Notes: a model not told the origin generated them from the sequence alone. DNA of 64,000 nt from Candidatus Ligilactobacillus avistercoris (GCA_019119415.1 DWXB01000010.1:1-64000); one strand, 5' to 3'. Numbered from the stretch's first letter, positions 6,987 to 16,147 are shown. Program-made: numbers and translations.

Positions 6987-9254
6987 ATGAATCAGGGGTT
7001 GTCTAGCAAAGTTGCAGCTCAAAGATTAGCTACGGACGGTCCGAACGAAGTAAAAATGAATAAAACTAATTTATGGACTTTGATTGGACGACGGTTATGG
7101 GAGCCCACTGCGTGGATAATTGAAGGTGCGTTGGTTATTGAATTAATCGCGGGAAACATGCTCCAAGCTGGTTTTATCGTTGCATTGTTATTTTTTGCGG
7201 CTATTAATGGCGCACTCCAAAATCAGCGGGCGGTTCGAGCGCTTGCTCCATTAACCAAACAGGTTGTTCCGGATGTTAGTGTTCTTCGCGATGGACAGTG
7301 GAAAATGATTCCAGCGCGCTTACTTGTTAGGGATGATGTGATTAATTTACGGAGCGGAAACTTGGTTCCGGCTGATGTTCAGATTATTGATGGAATGATT
7401 GCAACAAACGAGAGCCTTATTACCGGAGAGAGTGAGGCAATTCAACGGAGTGTTGGGATGACGTTGATGGCTGGTACTCAGGTTGAACGCGGGGTTGCAA
7501 CTGCTATTGTTCTTAGGACAGGGGCAGCAAGTCAGGTAGGGAAAATCACCCAGTTAGTGACTACCTCCCATGCACCCGGACGATTACAACATCTTCTTCA
7601 GCGAATTATTAATTTACTTGCAGCTGTTGATGCGGTTCTGGTGGTGGTTTTGGCTGGGGCAGCGTTGATGCGGCATGAACCACTGCTTAATTTGCTACCG
7701 TTAATTGGCGTCCTTTTTATTGCAACAATTCCAATCGCGATGCCTTCAAGTTTTAGTGTGGCTAATTCACTGGAAGCGCGAAAGTTGAGTGATGAACGTA
7801 TTATTGTTCGTGAGTTGAATGGAATTCAAACGGCGGCAACGGTTGATACGGTTCTCTTTGATAAAACGGGAACGCTAACTACAAATAAGCCAGTGATTGA
7901 CCAGATGGTTAATTTAAGTGATTATCCAGATAAAATTATTATTGCGTTTGCACAAGCGTTAACTGATTGGCGGCAACCCAGTCGTGTTGATCAAGCATTG
8001 CAGAATCTATCAAATCCAGTAAAGGATGAAGTTACGATAAAAGATTATCAGGAGTTTAGCACCCTTACAGGATATTCAGCGGCGACGATTATGTGGAACC
8101 ATCATCAATATAATGTCCAGTTAGGGGCACCACGGATAGTTCATAATGGATCGTATTTAGTAACGATGAAGTTTAAGCGGCCGGTGGTAGGACAGGTAAT
8201 TGTTCTTACGATTAATAACCGACCAGCAGCACTTTTTGCACTTGATGATCAACTGCGATCAGATGCCCAAGAAACTATTAATCGATTAATAGCCAATAAA
8301 ATTCATCCCGTAATGGTTACGGGCGATAGTATTCAAGCAGCGCGAATAGTTGCTAAAAAGCTCGGAATTCCCGGAAGGGTTATTACAGGAAACGAATTGG
8401 CAAGGATAAAATTATCTGACGTAGGTTGTGTTGCGGAGGTATTACCGGAAGGAAAACTGGCACTTGTTCAGCAGTTTCAAGCTGCTGGACACGTTGTTGC
8501 AATGACAGGAGATGGGGTGAACGATGCACCCGCATTGAAAAGAGCAGACGTAGGAATCGCGATGTATAATGCATCGGCGGTTGCTAAGAGAACGGCTAAA
8601 GTAACAATGCTTGATGCAGGACTCTTACCATTATTACGTTTGTTTGCGAGTGGTCATCGGGTCTATCAACGAATGATGACGTGGACGATTACTAAACTAG
8701 CACGCACCGCTGAATTAACTGTCATTTTAACATTAGGGTACGTAATAGCGGGAATCCTACCTGTTAGTTTAAATGCGATTATAATGTTAGCCATTTTAAA
8801 TGATGTAGTTACAATGGTTTTGGGGACCGATCGGGTTCAGGTAACATTTCAACCCGAAAAATGGAACTTTAAACGTCTAACATTAATTGCAGGGTTATTC
8901 ACCGTTTTTTGGACTGCCTTAGGATTAGGATTGTTTAGCTGGCTCTACTATGGCGTTTATGTACAACCAACGACGATTGAAACAGTTATGTACCTGTATT
9001 TAATGTTCACCGCAATGGATACGATTTGGATGACGCGGACAACGGGGTTATTTTGGAAAGAGATCCCTAGTGCAGCCGTTATATACACTACTTTAGGGAA
9101 TTGTTTATTATCGTTTGTTTTTGCGGTAGGAGGAGTTGTGTTAGCACCAGTTCCTTGGCAAGTGGGGGTAATTATTTTTGGAGGATGTCTTCTTTTAAGT
9201 TTTGTAGTTGATGGATTAAAGGTGATGTTTTATCGCCGTGAAATCAAAAATTAA
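6987..9254 (+). CDS. P-type cation ATPase, P3A (plasma-membrane H+-ATPase-like)
   Basis: The 755-residue pump has the P-type core: TGES actuator motif (146-149), phosphorylation site Asp292 in DKTGTLTTN, and the hinge MTGDGVNDAPA with Asp509. About ten membrane segments are arranged as in P3A proton ATPases. The likely role is ATP-driven proton (or other cation) export from the cytoplasm. The nucleotide-binding domain is divergent: the usual KGAP reads LGAP (near residue 384), and the canonical FDPxxKR segment is not recognisable. The ATG at 6987 has GGGAGG upstream; an upstream TTG in frame lies before the hairpin and is rejected. The gene is co-transcribed with enolase under fluoride control, which suggests a role against HF-driven acidification. 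Confidence 0.88.
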   Translation: MNQGLSSKVAAQRLATDGPNEVKMNKTNLWTLIGRRLWEPTAWIIEGALVIELIAGNMLQAGFIVALLFFAAINGALQNQRAVRALAPLTKQVVPDVSVLRDGQWKMIPARLLVRDDVINLRSGNLVPADVQIIDGMIATNESLITGESEAIQRSVGMTLMAGTQVERGVATAIVLRTGAASQVGKITQLVTTSHAPGRLQHLLQRIINLLAAVDAVLVVVLAGAALMRHEPLLNLLPLIGVLFIATIPIAMPSSFSVANSLEARKLSDERIIVRELNGIQTAATVDTVLFDKTGTLTTNKPVIDQMVNLSDYPDKIIIAFAQALTDWRQPSRVDQALQNLSNPVKDEVTIKDYQEFSTLTGYSAATIMWNHHQYNVQLGAPRIVHNGSYLVTMKFKRPVVGQVIVLTINNRPAALFALDDQLRSDAQETINRLIANKIHPVMVTGDSIQAARIVAKKLGIPGRVITGNELARIKLSDVGCVAEVLPEGKLALVQQFQAAGHVVAMTGDGVNDAPALKRADVGIAMYNASAVAKRTAKVTMLDAGLLPLLRLFASGHRVYQRMMTWTITKLARTAELTVILTLGYVIAGILPVSLNAIIMLAILNDVVTMVLGTDRVQVTFQPEKWNFKRLTLIAGLFTVFWTALGLGLFSWLYYGVYVQPTTIETVMYLYLMFTAMDTIWMTRTTGLFWKEIPSAAVIYTTLGNCLLSFVFAVGGVVLAPVPWQVGVIIFGGCLLLSFVVDGLKVMFYRREIKN

Positions 9255-9266
9255 TAGGATCATTGT

Positions 9267-9308
9267 AAAAAAGCGGCTGAAATAGTGTTTCTATTCCAGT
9301 TGCTTTTA
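9267..9308. terminator. Terminator after the ATPase, also facing the decayed pump gene
   Basis: Bases 9269-9307 form a long stem (AAAAGCGGCTG and AATAG paired to CTATT and CCAGTTGCTTTT with G-T pairs and one mismatch), flanked by A and T runs. It can act in both directions. Confidence 0.8.
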
Positions 9309-9319
9309 GTTAAGTTAGT

Positions 9320-10495
9320 TTATTCGTCAGTAAGAGTAACGTCGTGACTTTCTGGTTCCTTTTTCAGTGAAAGGGCGATCAAAACCCCAACCACCGTCAA
9401 AACAACGGTAAATGCCATCCCAAAGTGAACCCCGTTAGTGAATGCTGCAGCGTGGTTAGCGCCGTGGTAAGCTGCCGTCCCCAGTCCTAGAAAACTTGTT
9501 GCTAACGCCGTGGCGATGGCGCCGACAATTTGCTGGAGAGTATTAATAATTGTACTTCCATCCGCAGATTCAAATAGTTGCAGGGCGTTAAGCGCGTGCG
9601 TTTGGGCGGGTGACATTGCTAATGGACATCCCACCATTAAAATAACGTGGGCGGCAATGACGTACCAGCCGGCAGAATGGGGTGTAACGCAGGCAAGCAT
9701 CACGGCCCCCACGGTGGCAATCAGGAACCCGAGTGTCGTCAGCATCTTCGCACCGTAGTTATCAAAGAGGCGGCCGGCAAGGCCTGAAACCAGTGCGTTC
9801 ACAATTCCTCCCGGAAGCATAATAATTCCCGTGAGGGCGACCGGAAGGAGCAGGCCGTTTTGGATGTACTGGGGTAACAGGTACATTGCGGATAAAATCA
9901 CCCCAAAGTTAATCATTACAAGAAGCGTCCCCTTAGTAAACGCACTGTTTGCAAAGATTCGGAGGTTTAAGATCGGGTGCTGCTGGGTTAACTGCCGGTG
10001 CGTGTATAACCCCAGGACGATGATCCCAATTAGTAAGCATCCTAAAACAATGATGGAAGTCCAGCCGAAGCGCGCTGCAAAGCTAAAGCCCATTACAACC
10101 AGCCCGAATCCGCAAACAGAGAGAATGACTGCGAGGAAGTCCACGGGTTCACGGGTCAGTTTGCTGATGTTTGGTAAGAACTTGAGGTCAAAGAATAAAG
10201 CAATCAGCAGGAATGGGACAAAGAGCCAGAAAATCCAGTGCCACGAAAGCTTGGCCAGGATAAGTCCTGTCAGTGTCGGTCCAACCGCCGGGGCAAACAT
10301 AATGGCCAGTGAGCAGGCGCCCATGGCTGTTCCGAGCTTTTCAGGCGGGAAAATGTTCATCGCCACGGTGAACATGAGGGGCAGGATTGTTCCTGTTCCG
10401 ATTCCTTGAATCATCCGTCCAGCAAGGAGGAGAGAAAAGTTAGGGGCAAGTGCTGAAATAATTGCTCCACTTGATGTAAGTTTTTTTGATGGTGG
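9320..10495 (-). pseudogene. DHA2 (EmrB/QacA) drug-efflux MFS gene lacking its 5' end
   Basis: The frame encodes the membrane segments of a DHA2 pump from SGAIISALAPNFSLLLAGR onward, including motif C-like APAVGPTLTG, through to a normal C-terminus. Compared with the intact relative at 20899-22263, roughly the first 90-95 residues (membrane helices 1 to about 3, with motif A) are missing. Upstream in frame the similarity stops near 10475-10480 and a stop occurs at 10496-10498. An internal ATG at 10414 could start a 364-residue product, but it would lack essential helices. A 5' deletion is the simplest explanation. Confidence 0.8.
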
Positions 10496-10540
10496 TTTAA
10501 AAATAATTGGCTTTGGCTAGTCAAGGAGTTTTTTTCCCAC

Positions 10541-10566
10541 TATAATGGAAATAATTTGATTGGAGG
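10541..10566 (+). promoter_or_regulatory. -10 box and ribosome site before the ypmR-like gene
   Basis: TATAAT at 10541-10546 precedes the GGAGG ribosome site at 10562-10566, which fixes the ATG at 10574. No clear -35 box is at proper spacing. Confidence 0.5.
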
Positions 10567-10573
10567 AAACGGG

Positions 10574-11503
10574 ATGCGGCTGGTTAAACGGGTAGCTCAA
10601 TATTTAGGATTCCTCGCGGGACTGGTGGCAGTTTTCTTTGCGCTGGGATGGTTGCTAATGCGCCCAGCCCGGCATTCCCAATCGAGGCACCCCGTAAGGC
10701 GCCAACCAATTCAGCTGGTTGCTGTTGGTGATTCCCTTACCCAGGGTGTTGGCGATTCACAAACGGCGGGGGGCTTTGTGCCGCTCGTTGCCCACACCCT
10801 TGCACACAACGCGCCGGTTCAGGTAAGCACGGTAAATGCCGGGGAGGCGGGTGATACGACCGCGCGGATATTAACCCGGATTAACCACAATTCGCAGTTG
10901 CAACGGCACCTGCGTCAGGCAAATATTATCACCGTGACGGCGGGTGGAAACGACGCGTTAGGGGCGATTAGCGCAGCCCGCAAAGAGCTTTCCCAAGCCA
11001 ATGCGGAGCACTTGATTGCTCCGGCAGCCGCAACATATACCCAGCATTTGCGGGCTCTTTTAGAACGAATTCGGCAACTGAACAGTACCGCTCCCGTTTT
11101 CGTGCTGGGGGTTTACAATCCGTTTTACGTAGAACTGGCAACGAACCCAGTTTTAAATACCGGGGTGACAACTTGGAACCAAGCAATTCGGCGGGTTACG
11201 CGGCAGCAGCGGAACATGTACTACGTCGATATTAGTAGGATAGGATACGGTCAATACGGGGAAACGCGGTCTTCCCACCGGTTACGTCAATTTGCGGCGG
11301 CCAACACACCACTGCTTGCTAGTGCGAGTGTTTCGCAGTTGCTGGTAACTGCTCAGGGGAAGAATGCATGGCTTTCCCCAGCAGACCGGCTCCACCCTAA
11401 CGCACGGGGATACCGCTACATTGCCCAGCAGGTTGCCCATCGGATTAACCAACAACAAAGGAAGTGGCTTCATCATGGAACAACGACGACAGCAAGGCCG
11501 TAA
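10574..11503 (+). CDS. SGNH/GDSL-family lipase-acylhydrolase (YpmR-like), membrane-anchored
   Basis: The 309-residue protein has an N-terminal hydrophobic anchor (residues about 8-30). Its SGNH hydrolase domain shows block I GDSLTQGVGD with Ser54, the block III asparagine (Asn126 in AGGNDA) and the catalytic Asp271/His274 in DRLHPNARGY. It should face the cell surface and hydrolyse an ester or lipid substrate that is not known. The 3' end overlaps the next gene by 29 bases. The order ypmR-ypmS-yozE is conserved in Firmicutes, which supports the name. Confidence 0.85.
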   Translation: MRLVKRVAQYLGFLAGLVAVFFALGWLLMRPARHSQSRHPVRRQPIQLVAVGDSLTQGVGDSQTAGGFVPLVAHTLAHNAPVQVSTVNAGEAGDTTARILTRINHNSQLQRHLRQANIITVTAGGNDALGAISAARKELSQANAEHLIAPAAATYTQHLRALLERIRQLNSTAPVFVLGVYNPFYVELATNPVLNTGVTTWNQAIRRVTRQQRNMYYVDISRIGYGQYGETRSSHRLRQFAAANTPLLASASVSQLLVTAQGKNAWLSPADRLHPNARGYRYIAQQVAHRINQQQRKWLHHGTTTTARP

Positions 11504-12086
11504 ATCCCGGCAGGTGAACCCGTGGAAGTGGGCGTTTACCATCTTGGTAGCACTGATTATTGCGGGGGGAGCACTCCTCTTTTGGCGGATTACGACCCCA
11601 AGCGTCCCGCAAAATGAAAGTAAAACTAGTGTCCCGGCAACGGGCGCTTCGCTGACAACGACGTTAAATAATAATCAGCTCACGGCAATTTTAGACTGTT
11701 TTTTAAACCAGCAAACGGACGGAAACATCCGGTATCATGTGCAGTTAACTCCGAATGAAGCATTAATCACGGGGCGAACCAGGGTGATGGGGCAGGCGGT
11801 CACCTTTACGATTACAACGGTTCCCACGACAACCCGGCAAGGGAATTTACGGCTGGCTGTTCACCGGATTACGTTTGGTCGGGTGGCGGTTCCCATTGGG
11901 CTAACAATGCGGTACTTTAAAAACAATGTTGCTCTCCCGGCATGCCTTATCATTCAGCCAGCTAAAAAGCAGGCAATTCTTAATTTAAATCGCCTTGCGC
12001 CCAAACAGCGGTTTAGTGTGCGGATGACGCACCTTGACCTTAAGAATGGCCGGTACCGCGTTTTGGTTGGCTTACCGCGAAAATAA
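11475..12086 (+). CDS. YpmS-family (DUF2140) membrane-anchored protein
   Basis: The protein has 203 residues: a short basic N-terminus (RRQQGRKSRQVNPWK), one membrane segment (about 18-38) and an extracellular domain of the DUF2140/YpmS type. The start ATG lies inside the end of the lipase-like gene, preceded by AGGAAG; a longer frame from 11364 is only overlap. The family's function is unknown. Tight coupling to the SGNH hydrolase suggests that the two act together at the membrane surface. Confidence 0.8.
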   Translation: MEQRRQQGRKSRQVNPWKWAFTILVALIIAGGALLFWRITTPSVPQNESKTSVPATGASLTTTLNNNQLTAILDCFLNQQTDGNIRYHVQLTPNEALITGRTRVMGQAVTFTITTVPTTTRQGNLRLAVHRITFGRVAVPIGLTMRYFKNNVALPACLIIQPAKKQAILNLNRLAPKQRFSVRMTHLDLKNGRYRVLVGLPRK

Positions 12087-12098
12087 AGGAGGACGTTA

Positions 12099-12326
12099 AT
12101 GAAGTACCGTCAAAGTTTTTACCAGTACCTGATGACCCAGCGAAACCCGGATGACCACCGGGCATTGGCGGAATTTGCCAACCGGGCCTTCTATGACCAG
12201 AGTTTTCCTAAGCAGTCCTGTGATTACGACGAGCTCTCCCAGTACCTCGAGTTGAACGGAAGTTACCTTCCTGGGATGACCGTTTTTGATGAGGCGTGGC
12301 AGAAGTACCTTGCTCAAATGGAATAG
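12099..12326 (+). CDS. yozE: YozE family (SAM-like, UPF0346) small protein
   Basis: The 75-residue protein has the YozE signature: SFYQYLMTQR at the start, then the AEFANRAFYDQSFPKQS and YDELSQYLE segments and a closing EAWQKYLAQ. It forms a small helical SAM-like fold in the family. The biochemical role is unknown. A GGAGG site is 7 bases before the ATG. It ends the ypmR-ypmS-yozE operon, 49 bases before rbgA. Confidence 0.9.
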   Translation: MKYRQSFYQYLMTQRNPDDHRALAEFANRAFYDQSFPKQSCDYDELSQYLELNGSYLPGMTVFDEAWQKYLAQME

Positions 12327-12375
12327 TAAATGTCCCCGAATGATTATAGATTTTTAAGGTGAAAGGGTGGTTAGT

Positions 12376-13224
12376 ATGGCAAATATTCAGTGGTTTCCGG
12401 GCCACATGGCAAAGGCGATGCGGCAGGTAAAGGAAAATCTGCGGCTAGTCGACATTGTCCTTGAATTGGTGGATGCCCGGTTACCGGAGTCTTCCCGGAA
12501 TCCCCAGATTGCATCGGTGTTAAAAAATAAACCAAGTATCATTGTCCTTACCAAGCGGGACCTGGCGGATCCTCAGATGACCAAGCGGTGGGTTGACTAC
12601 TATGAACAACACGGGCAGCCGGCCATGGCGTTTGATAGTACCCGGGATAATCTCCGGTCGCTTGAAACTAAGATCCGGGAGGTGCTGGCCGACAAGCTGG
12701 CACAGCGGGCTGCACGGGGAATCAAGTCCCAACGGGTGAAGGTAATGTGTTTGGGAATTCCTAACGTGGGAAAGTCAACGTTACTGAACCACCTTGTTCA
12801 TAAGAAGATTGCCCAGGTTGGAAACCGCCCCGGAGTAACGAAGTCCCAGCAGTGGTTAAAGGCGGGGGATAGCCTGCAACTGCTGGACACACCTGGAATC
12901 CTGTGGCCGAAGTTCGAGGATCCGGTTGTTGGCAAAAAGTTAGCCCTAACTGGCGCCATTAAGGACACGCTGTTCGCCAAGGATGATGTTGCCCTGTACG
13001 CCCTCGAACACTTCGTTAACCACCATGCCCAACTACTTGAGAAGGTCTACCACCTCACACCGGAGGAATTGGATCAGCCGACCGTTGAGGTTCTGCTGGC
13101 CCTGACAAAGCGGATGGGTTTCCGGGATGACTATGATCGGGCCAGTGAGCGGTTAATCTTTGACTGCCGGAAGGGAAAACTTGGCCGGTATACGCTTGAC
13201 AAAATTCCTGCAAAGAAGGGGTAA
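12376..13224 (+). CDS. rbgA: Ribosome biogenesis GTPase RbgA (YlqF)
   Basis: RbgA (282 residues) is a circularly permuted GTPase needed for late assembly of the 50S subunit. The permuted order is visible: N-terminal WFPGHMAKAM, then G4 (LTKRDLAD), then G1 (GIPNVGKSTLLN), then G3 (DTPGILWP), with the RNA-binding ANTAR-like helical C-terminus. The ATG at 12376 has AAAGGG upstream and is preferred to an in-frame GTG nine bases earlier. In many lactobacilli rnhB and dprA follow rbgA; here an EbsA-like gene follows after two bases. Confidence 0.95.
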   Translation: MANIQWFPGHMAKAMRQVKENLRLVDIVLELVDARLPESSRNPQIASVLKNKPSIIVLTKRDLADPQMTKRWVDYYEQHGQPAMAFDSTRDNLRSLETKIREVLADKLAQRAARGIKSQRVKVMCLGIPNVGKSTLLNHLVHKKIAQVGNRPGVTKSQQWLKAGDSLQLLDTPGILWPKFEDPVVGKKLALTGAIKDTLFAKDDVALYALEHFVNHHAQLLEKVYHLTPEELDQPTVEVLLALTKRMGFRDDYDRASERLIFDCRKGKLGRYTLDKIPAKKG

Positions 13225-13226
13225 AG

Positions 13227-13640
13227 ATGACAAAGAAACTCTACGTTCAACCGGATTGGCCGACAAGTATCATTTGCTGGGCTTTTTCGCTGATGATTCT
13301 TGATATGAGTTTATTACTATGGCTTGAAATTACGGTCTTTCAGGTGTGGACTGTGCTGGCATTTTTGTTGTTTATTGCGGTTGCCGCCGTTCAAGTTATC
13401 GGACGGTACGTTGTTTTTGGAGAAGACGTTCTGACCGTTCATACCGTGATTAGCTTTAATTCCAAGAAGATTAGGTATGATCAGATTAAGCAGGTAACGG
13501 TGTTGCGGACCCAGGTAATAATTACGGGGCGGTACCAGACGATTAAGGTGCTTGCTTCTAAAAAGGTCCGGCAGCAAATTGTTGATGGGATACAGAAACA
13601 CGCTCCTTCAGTGAAAATCACGAACAATTTTGCGAAGTAA
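13227..13640 (+). CDS. EbsA-like membrane protein
   Basis: The 137-residue protein has two N-terminal membrane segments (about 15-33 and 38-58) and a cytoplasmic, PH-like beta domain (VLTVHTVISFNSKKIRYDQI). Length, the ...SIICW start and the layout resemble EbsA-family proteins of lactobacilli and enterococci. Their exact role is unclear; ebsA was named from enterococcal surface-exclusion work. The gene begins two bases after rbgA, so it is translated from the same RNA. Confidence 0.6.
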   Translation: MTKKLYVQPDWPTSIICWAFSLMILDMSLLLWLEITVFQVWTVLAFLLFIAVAAVQVIGRYVVFGEDVLTVHTVISFNSKKIRYDQIKQVTVLRTQVIITGRYQTIKVLASKKVRQQIVDGIQKHAPSVKITNNFAK

Positions 13641-13741
13641 TGCCAAATAAATTCGGAAAACCAAAACATAACGGTTAAATCCATGGTATGCTAATGGTGA
13701 CGATAAGGTCACTTTGAGGAACACACCGAGGAGGAACGCAC

Positions 13742-15394
13742 ATGAACGACATTGAAATTGCGCAGCAGGCCACGATGAACCCAATCACGAAGATTGCGGA
13801 CCAGGCTGGGTTTGCCCCTGAGCAGGTTGAACAGTACGGAAATTACAAGGCGAAGTTAACGGTTGACCCAAATAAGCCACTTCGGGGAAAACTGATTTTG
13901 GTTACTGCCATTAACCCCACCCCAGCAGGTGAAGGGAAATCAACCGTTTCAATCGGGCTGGCGGATGCCCTACAACTGGCAGGGAAGAAGGCTATGCTGG
14001 CTTTGCGTGAACCTTCCCTGGGTCCTGTAATGGGGATGAAGGGTGGCGCCACTGGTGGGGGTTACTCCCAGGTGCTTCCGATGGATGACATTAACCTGCA
14101 CTTCACGGGTGATATGCACGCATTAACGGCGGCTAATAACACGTTGGCAGCGCTTATCGATAACCACATTTACCAGGGCAACGAATTAAACATTGACCCG
14201 CGGAACGTAACGTGGAAGCGGGTCCTTGATATTAACGACCGGGCTTTACGGCATACGGTAATTGGCCTTGGCGGACTCAAGCAGGGGGTCCCGCGGGAGG
14301 ACGGGTTTGAAATCACCGTTGCTTCCGAGTTGATGGCCGTTCTGTGCTTAGCCACTGATATGGCTGACTTAAAGGCCCGGATTGGCCGGATCGTAATTGG
14401 GTATACCTACGATGGTGATCCCGTTACCGTCGAACAGCTGGGGGTAGTTGGCGCCATCGCAACGCTTTTAAAGGACGCCATCAAGCCAAACCTGGTGCAG
14501 ACCATTGCCCACACGCCGGCGTTGGTTCACGGTGGTCCGTTTGCCAACATTGCACACGGGTGCAACAGCGTGATTGCGACGCGGACGGCCCTGCAGTACG
14601 CTGACTATGCCGTTACGGAGGCCGGCTTCGGGGCGGACCTCGGGGCCGAGAAGTTTTGCGACATCAAGGTGCCGGTTCTCGGGAAGACCCCGGATGCCGT
14701 GGTTGTTGTGGCAACGGTCCGGGCTCTGAAGATGAACGGCGGGGTTGCGAAGGATCAGCTTGAAACTGAGAACGTTGCTGCTGTCATGAAGGGAAGCAGC
14801 AACCTCATCCGCCACATCAAGAACATGCAGCAGTACGGGGTAAACGTGGTGGTTGCGCTGAACCGCTTTACCAGTGATACGCAGGATGAAATTAAGGCTG
14901 TTCAGGACGCGTGCGCTTTACTCGGAGTAATGGCCCACGTTGCTGACGTATGGGGCAAAGGCGGTGCTGGTGCACAGGAACTTGCCCAGGCGGTCATTGA
15001 TGCGTGCGAGCAGCCGCATTCGTTTGAAGCGGTCTACGCGGCTGACGACGACCTGCAAACAAAGATTGAAAAAATTACGAAGAAGATCTACCACGGAGCG
15101 GCGGTTGAATACGGTCCGAAGGCTAAGCGGCAACTACGTGAATTTGCGGCTCACGGATGGGATCACCTCCCGGTCTGCATGGCAAAGACGCAGTACTCGT
15201 TTACGGATAACGCGAAGTTACTTGGAGCACCAACCGACTTTACGCTTCACGTTCGGGAGTTCATGCCAAAACTCGGGGCAGGTTTCATTGTTGCCCTAAC
15301 TGGGAACGTTCTGACGATGCCGGGGCTGCCAAAGGTACCGGCCGCAAATGGAATTGACGTGGATAATAACGGCCGGATTAGCGGGTTGTACTAA
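13742..15394 (+). CDS. fhs: Formate-tetrahydrofolate ligase
   Basis: The enzyme (550 residues) joins formate to tetrahydrofolate with ATP, giving 10-formyl-THF for purine and fMet synthesis. The P-loop [19 protein letters not shown] (about 59-77) and the family stretches [20 protein letters not shown] and [15 protein letters not shown] are clear. Length matches the family. It has its own leader with a possible -10 TATGCT at 13686 and a GAGGAGG site. A strong terminator follows, so it is monocistronic. It connects with thyA and folA elsewhere in the window through one-carbon metabolism. Confidence 0.97.
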   Translation: MNDIEIAQQATMNPITKIADQAGFAPEQVEQYGNYKAKLTVDPNKPLRGKLILVTAINPTPAGEGKSTVSIGLADALQLAGKKAMLALREPSLGPVMGMKGGATGGGYSQVLPMDDINLHFTGDMHALTAANNTLAALIDNHIYQGNELNIDPRNVTWKRVLDINDRALRHTVIGLGGLKQGVPREDGFEITVASELMAVLCLATDMADLKARIGRIVIGYTYDGDPVTVEQLGVVGAIATLLKDAIKPNLVQTIAHTPALVHGGPFANIAHGCNSVIATRTALQYADYAVTEAGFGADLGAEKFCDIKVPVLGKTPDAVVVVATVRALKMNGGVAKDQLETENVAAVMKGSSNLIRHIKNMQQYGVNVVVALNRFTSDTQDEIKAVQDACALLGVMAHVADVWGKGGAGAQELAQAVIDACEQPHSFEAVYAADDDLQTKIEKITKKIYHGAAVEYGPKAKRQLREFAAHGWDHLPVCMAKTQYSFTDNAKLLGAPTDFTLHVREFMPKLGAGFIVALTGNVLTMPGLPKVPAANGIDVDNNGRISGLY

Positions 15395-15422
15395 ACTAAA
15401 ACGGTTAAACTGAATAATAGTG

Positions 15423-15459
15423 AAAGCGGGACTTGCTGATGGATGGCAGGTCCCGCTTT
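15423..15459 (+). terminator. Terminator of fhs
   Basis: AAAGCGGGAC (15423-15432) pairs with GTCCCGCTTT (15450-15459), followed by T residues. Confidence 0.9.
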
Positions 15460-15528
15460 TGGTATGGCGGGGTTAGTCTAAATTACGGCGGGGAACCATT
15501 TTTTGACACCATTCTAACAATTTATCCG

Positions 15529-15576
15529 TTGACACGGCTCTCCTAATTGATATACTAAAATCAGAACATATGTTCG
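15529..15576 (+). promoter_or_regulatory. Consensus promoter with a LexA/DinR-type SOS box at the start point
   Basis: TTGACA (15529-15534) and TATACT (15551-15556) are 16 bases apart. Seven bases past the -10 lies GAACATATGTTC (15564-15575), a perfect palindrome with the GAAC-N4-GTTC core of Gram-positive LexA sites. A repressor there would cover the transcription start. A second TTGACA at 15503-15508 has no matching -10. This strongly suggests DNA-damage control of the next gene. Confidence 0.8.
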
Positions 15577-15634
15577 ATAATAAAGTTGATGCTTTCCTGG
15601 TTAAGGGAAGCAGGCGAAAGGGGAGCAGACCTGA

Positions 15635-16147
15635 ATGACAAAGATTGATGCGGCTGGATTTACCCCAACGGAGCACGCGGTTAAGCGCCTTAATCAGCGG
15701 TTTAACGTTCCTAAGTGTGATGCTCACCGGTGGGTGCGGCGCTTTATGGTGGATGCGACGGCAATTGATGACCCATCTAATAACAACCCGAAAGCACGGT
15801 TATTTCGTCGGGGACAGTGCATTGCGGTTGTCAACCTGACACAAAAGCGGGTGATTACCGTTTACCAGTTAACTCCAGTTAATAAGGTTAGTAGTTGGGG
15901 GCAGCGCTTAATTCCCTATCTGCAGCCGTACGGAAAGCGGATTTGCCGGCATTACCAACGCGACCTTGCCGCTAATTTATGCCGGTCGTTCATTGGGCTC
16001 GTCTGGGGTGCCATTGATTACCAGTTCATGCACCATGATGAGGATGTGCTTACGGCACTGAGCGAGCGAGCAGGGCAGCTACGTGATACGCTAGCGATGG
16101 GCGCCGATGACCTGCAGATGTTTCGGCAGTTGTTTCGGACAAAATAA
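15635..16147 (+). CDS. Uncharacterised protein, probably SOS-regulated
   Basis: The protein has 170 residues with no signal peptide or membrane segment. The N-terminal half (TEHAVKRLNQRFNV, then RLFRRGQCIAVVNLTQKRVITVY) has the helix-then-beta look of small RelE/DUF4258-like folds. The C-terminal half is helical and basic, then acidic. I do not recognise the family, and the toxin resemblance is weak. It stands alone: fhs and its terminator lie upstream, a convergent permease downstream. The LexA-type box on its consensus promoter is the main clue and points to a DNA-damage role. A GGGGAGCAG ribosome site precedes the ATG. Confidence 0.75.
   Translation: MTKIDAAGFTPTEHAVKRLNQRFNVPKCDAHRWVRRFMVDATAIDDPSNNNPKARLFRRGQCIAVVNLTQKRVITVYQLTPVNKVSSWGQRLIPYLQPYGKRICRHYQRDLAANLCRSFIGLVWGAIDYQFMHHDEDVLTALSERAGQLRDTLAMGADDLQMFRQLFRTK

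Noticed and set aside
15635-16147. RelE-type toxin of a toxin-antitoxin pair
   Set aside because: Only a vague resemblance in the first 70 residues, no antitoxin gene next to it, and a length of 170 is too great.
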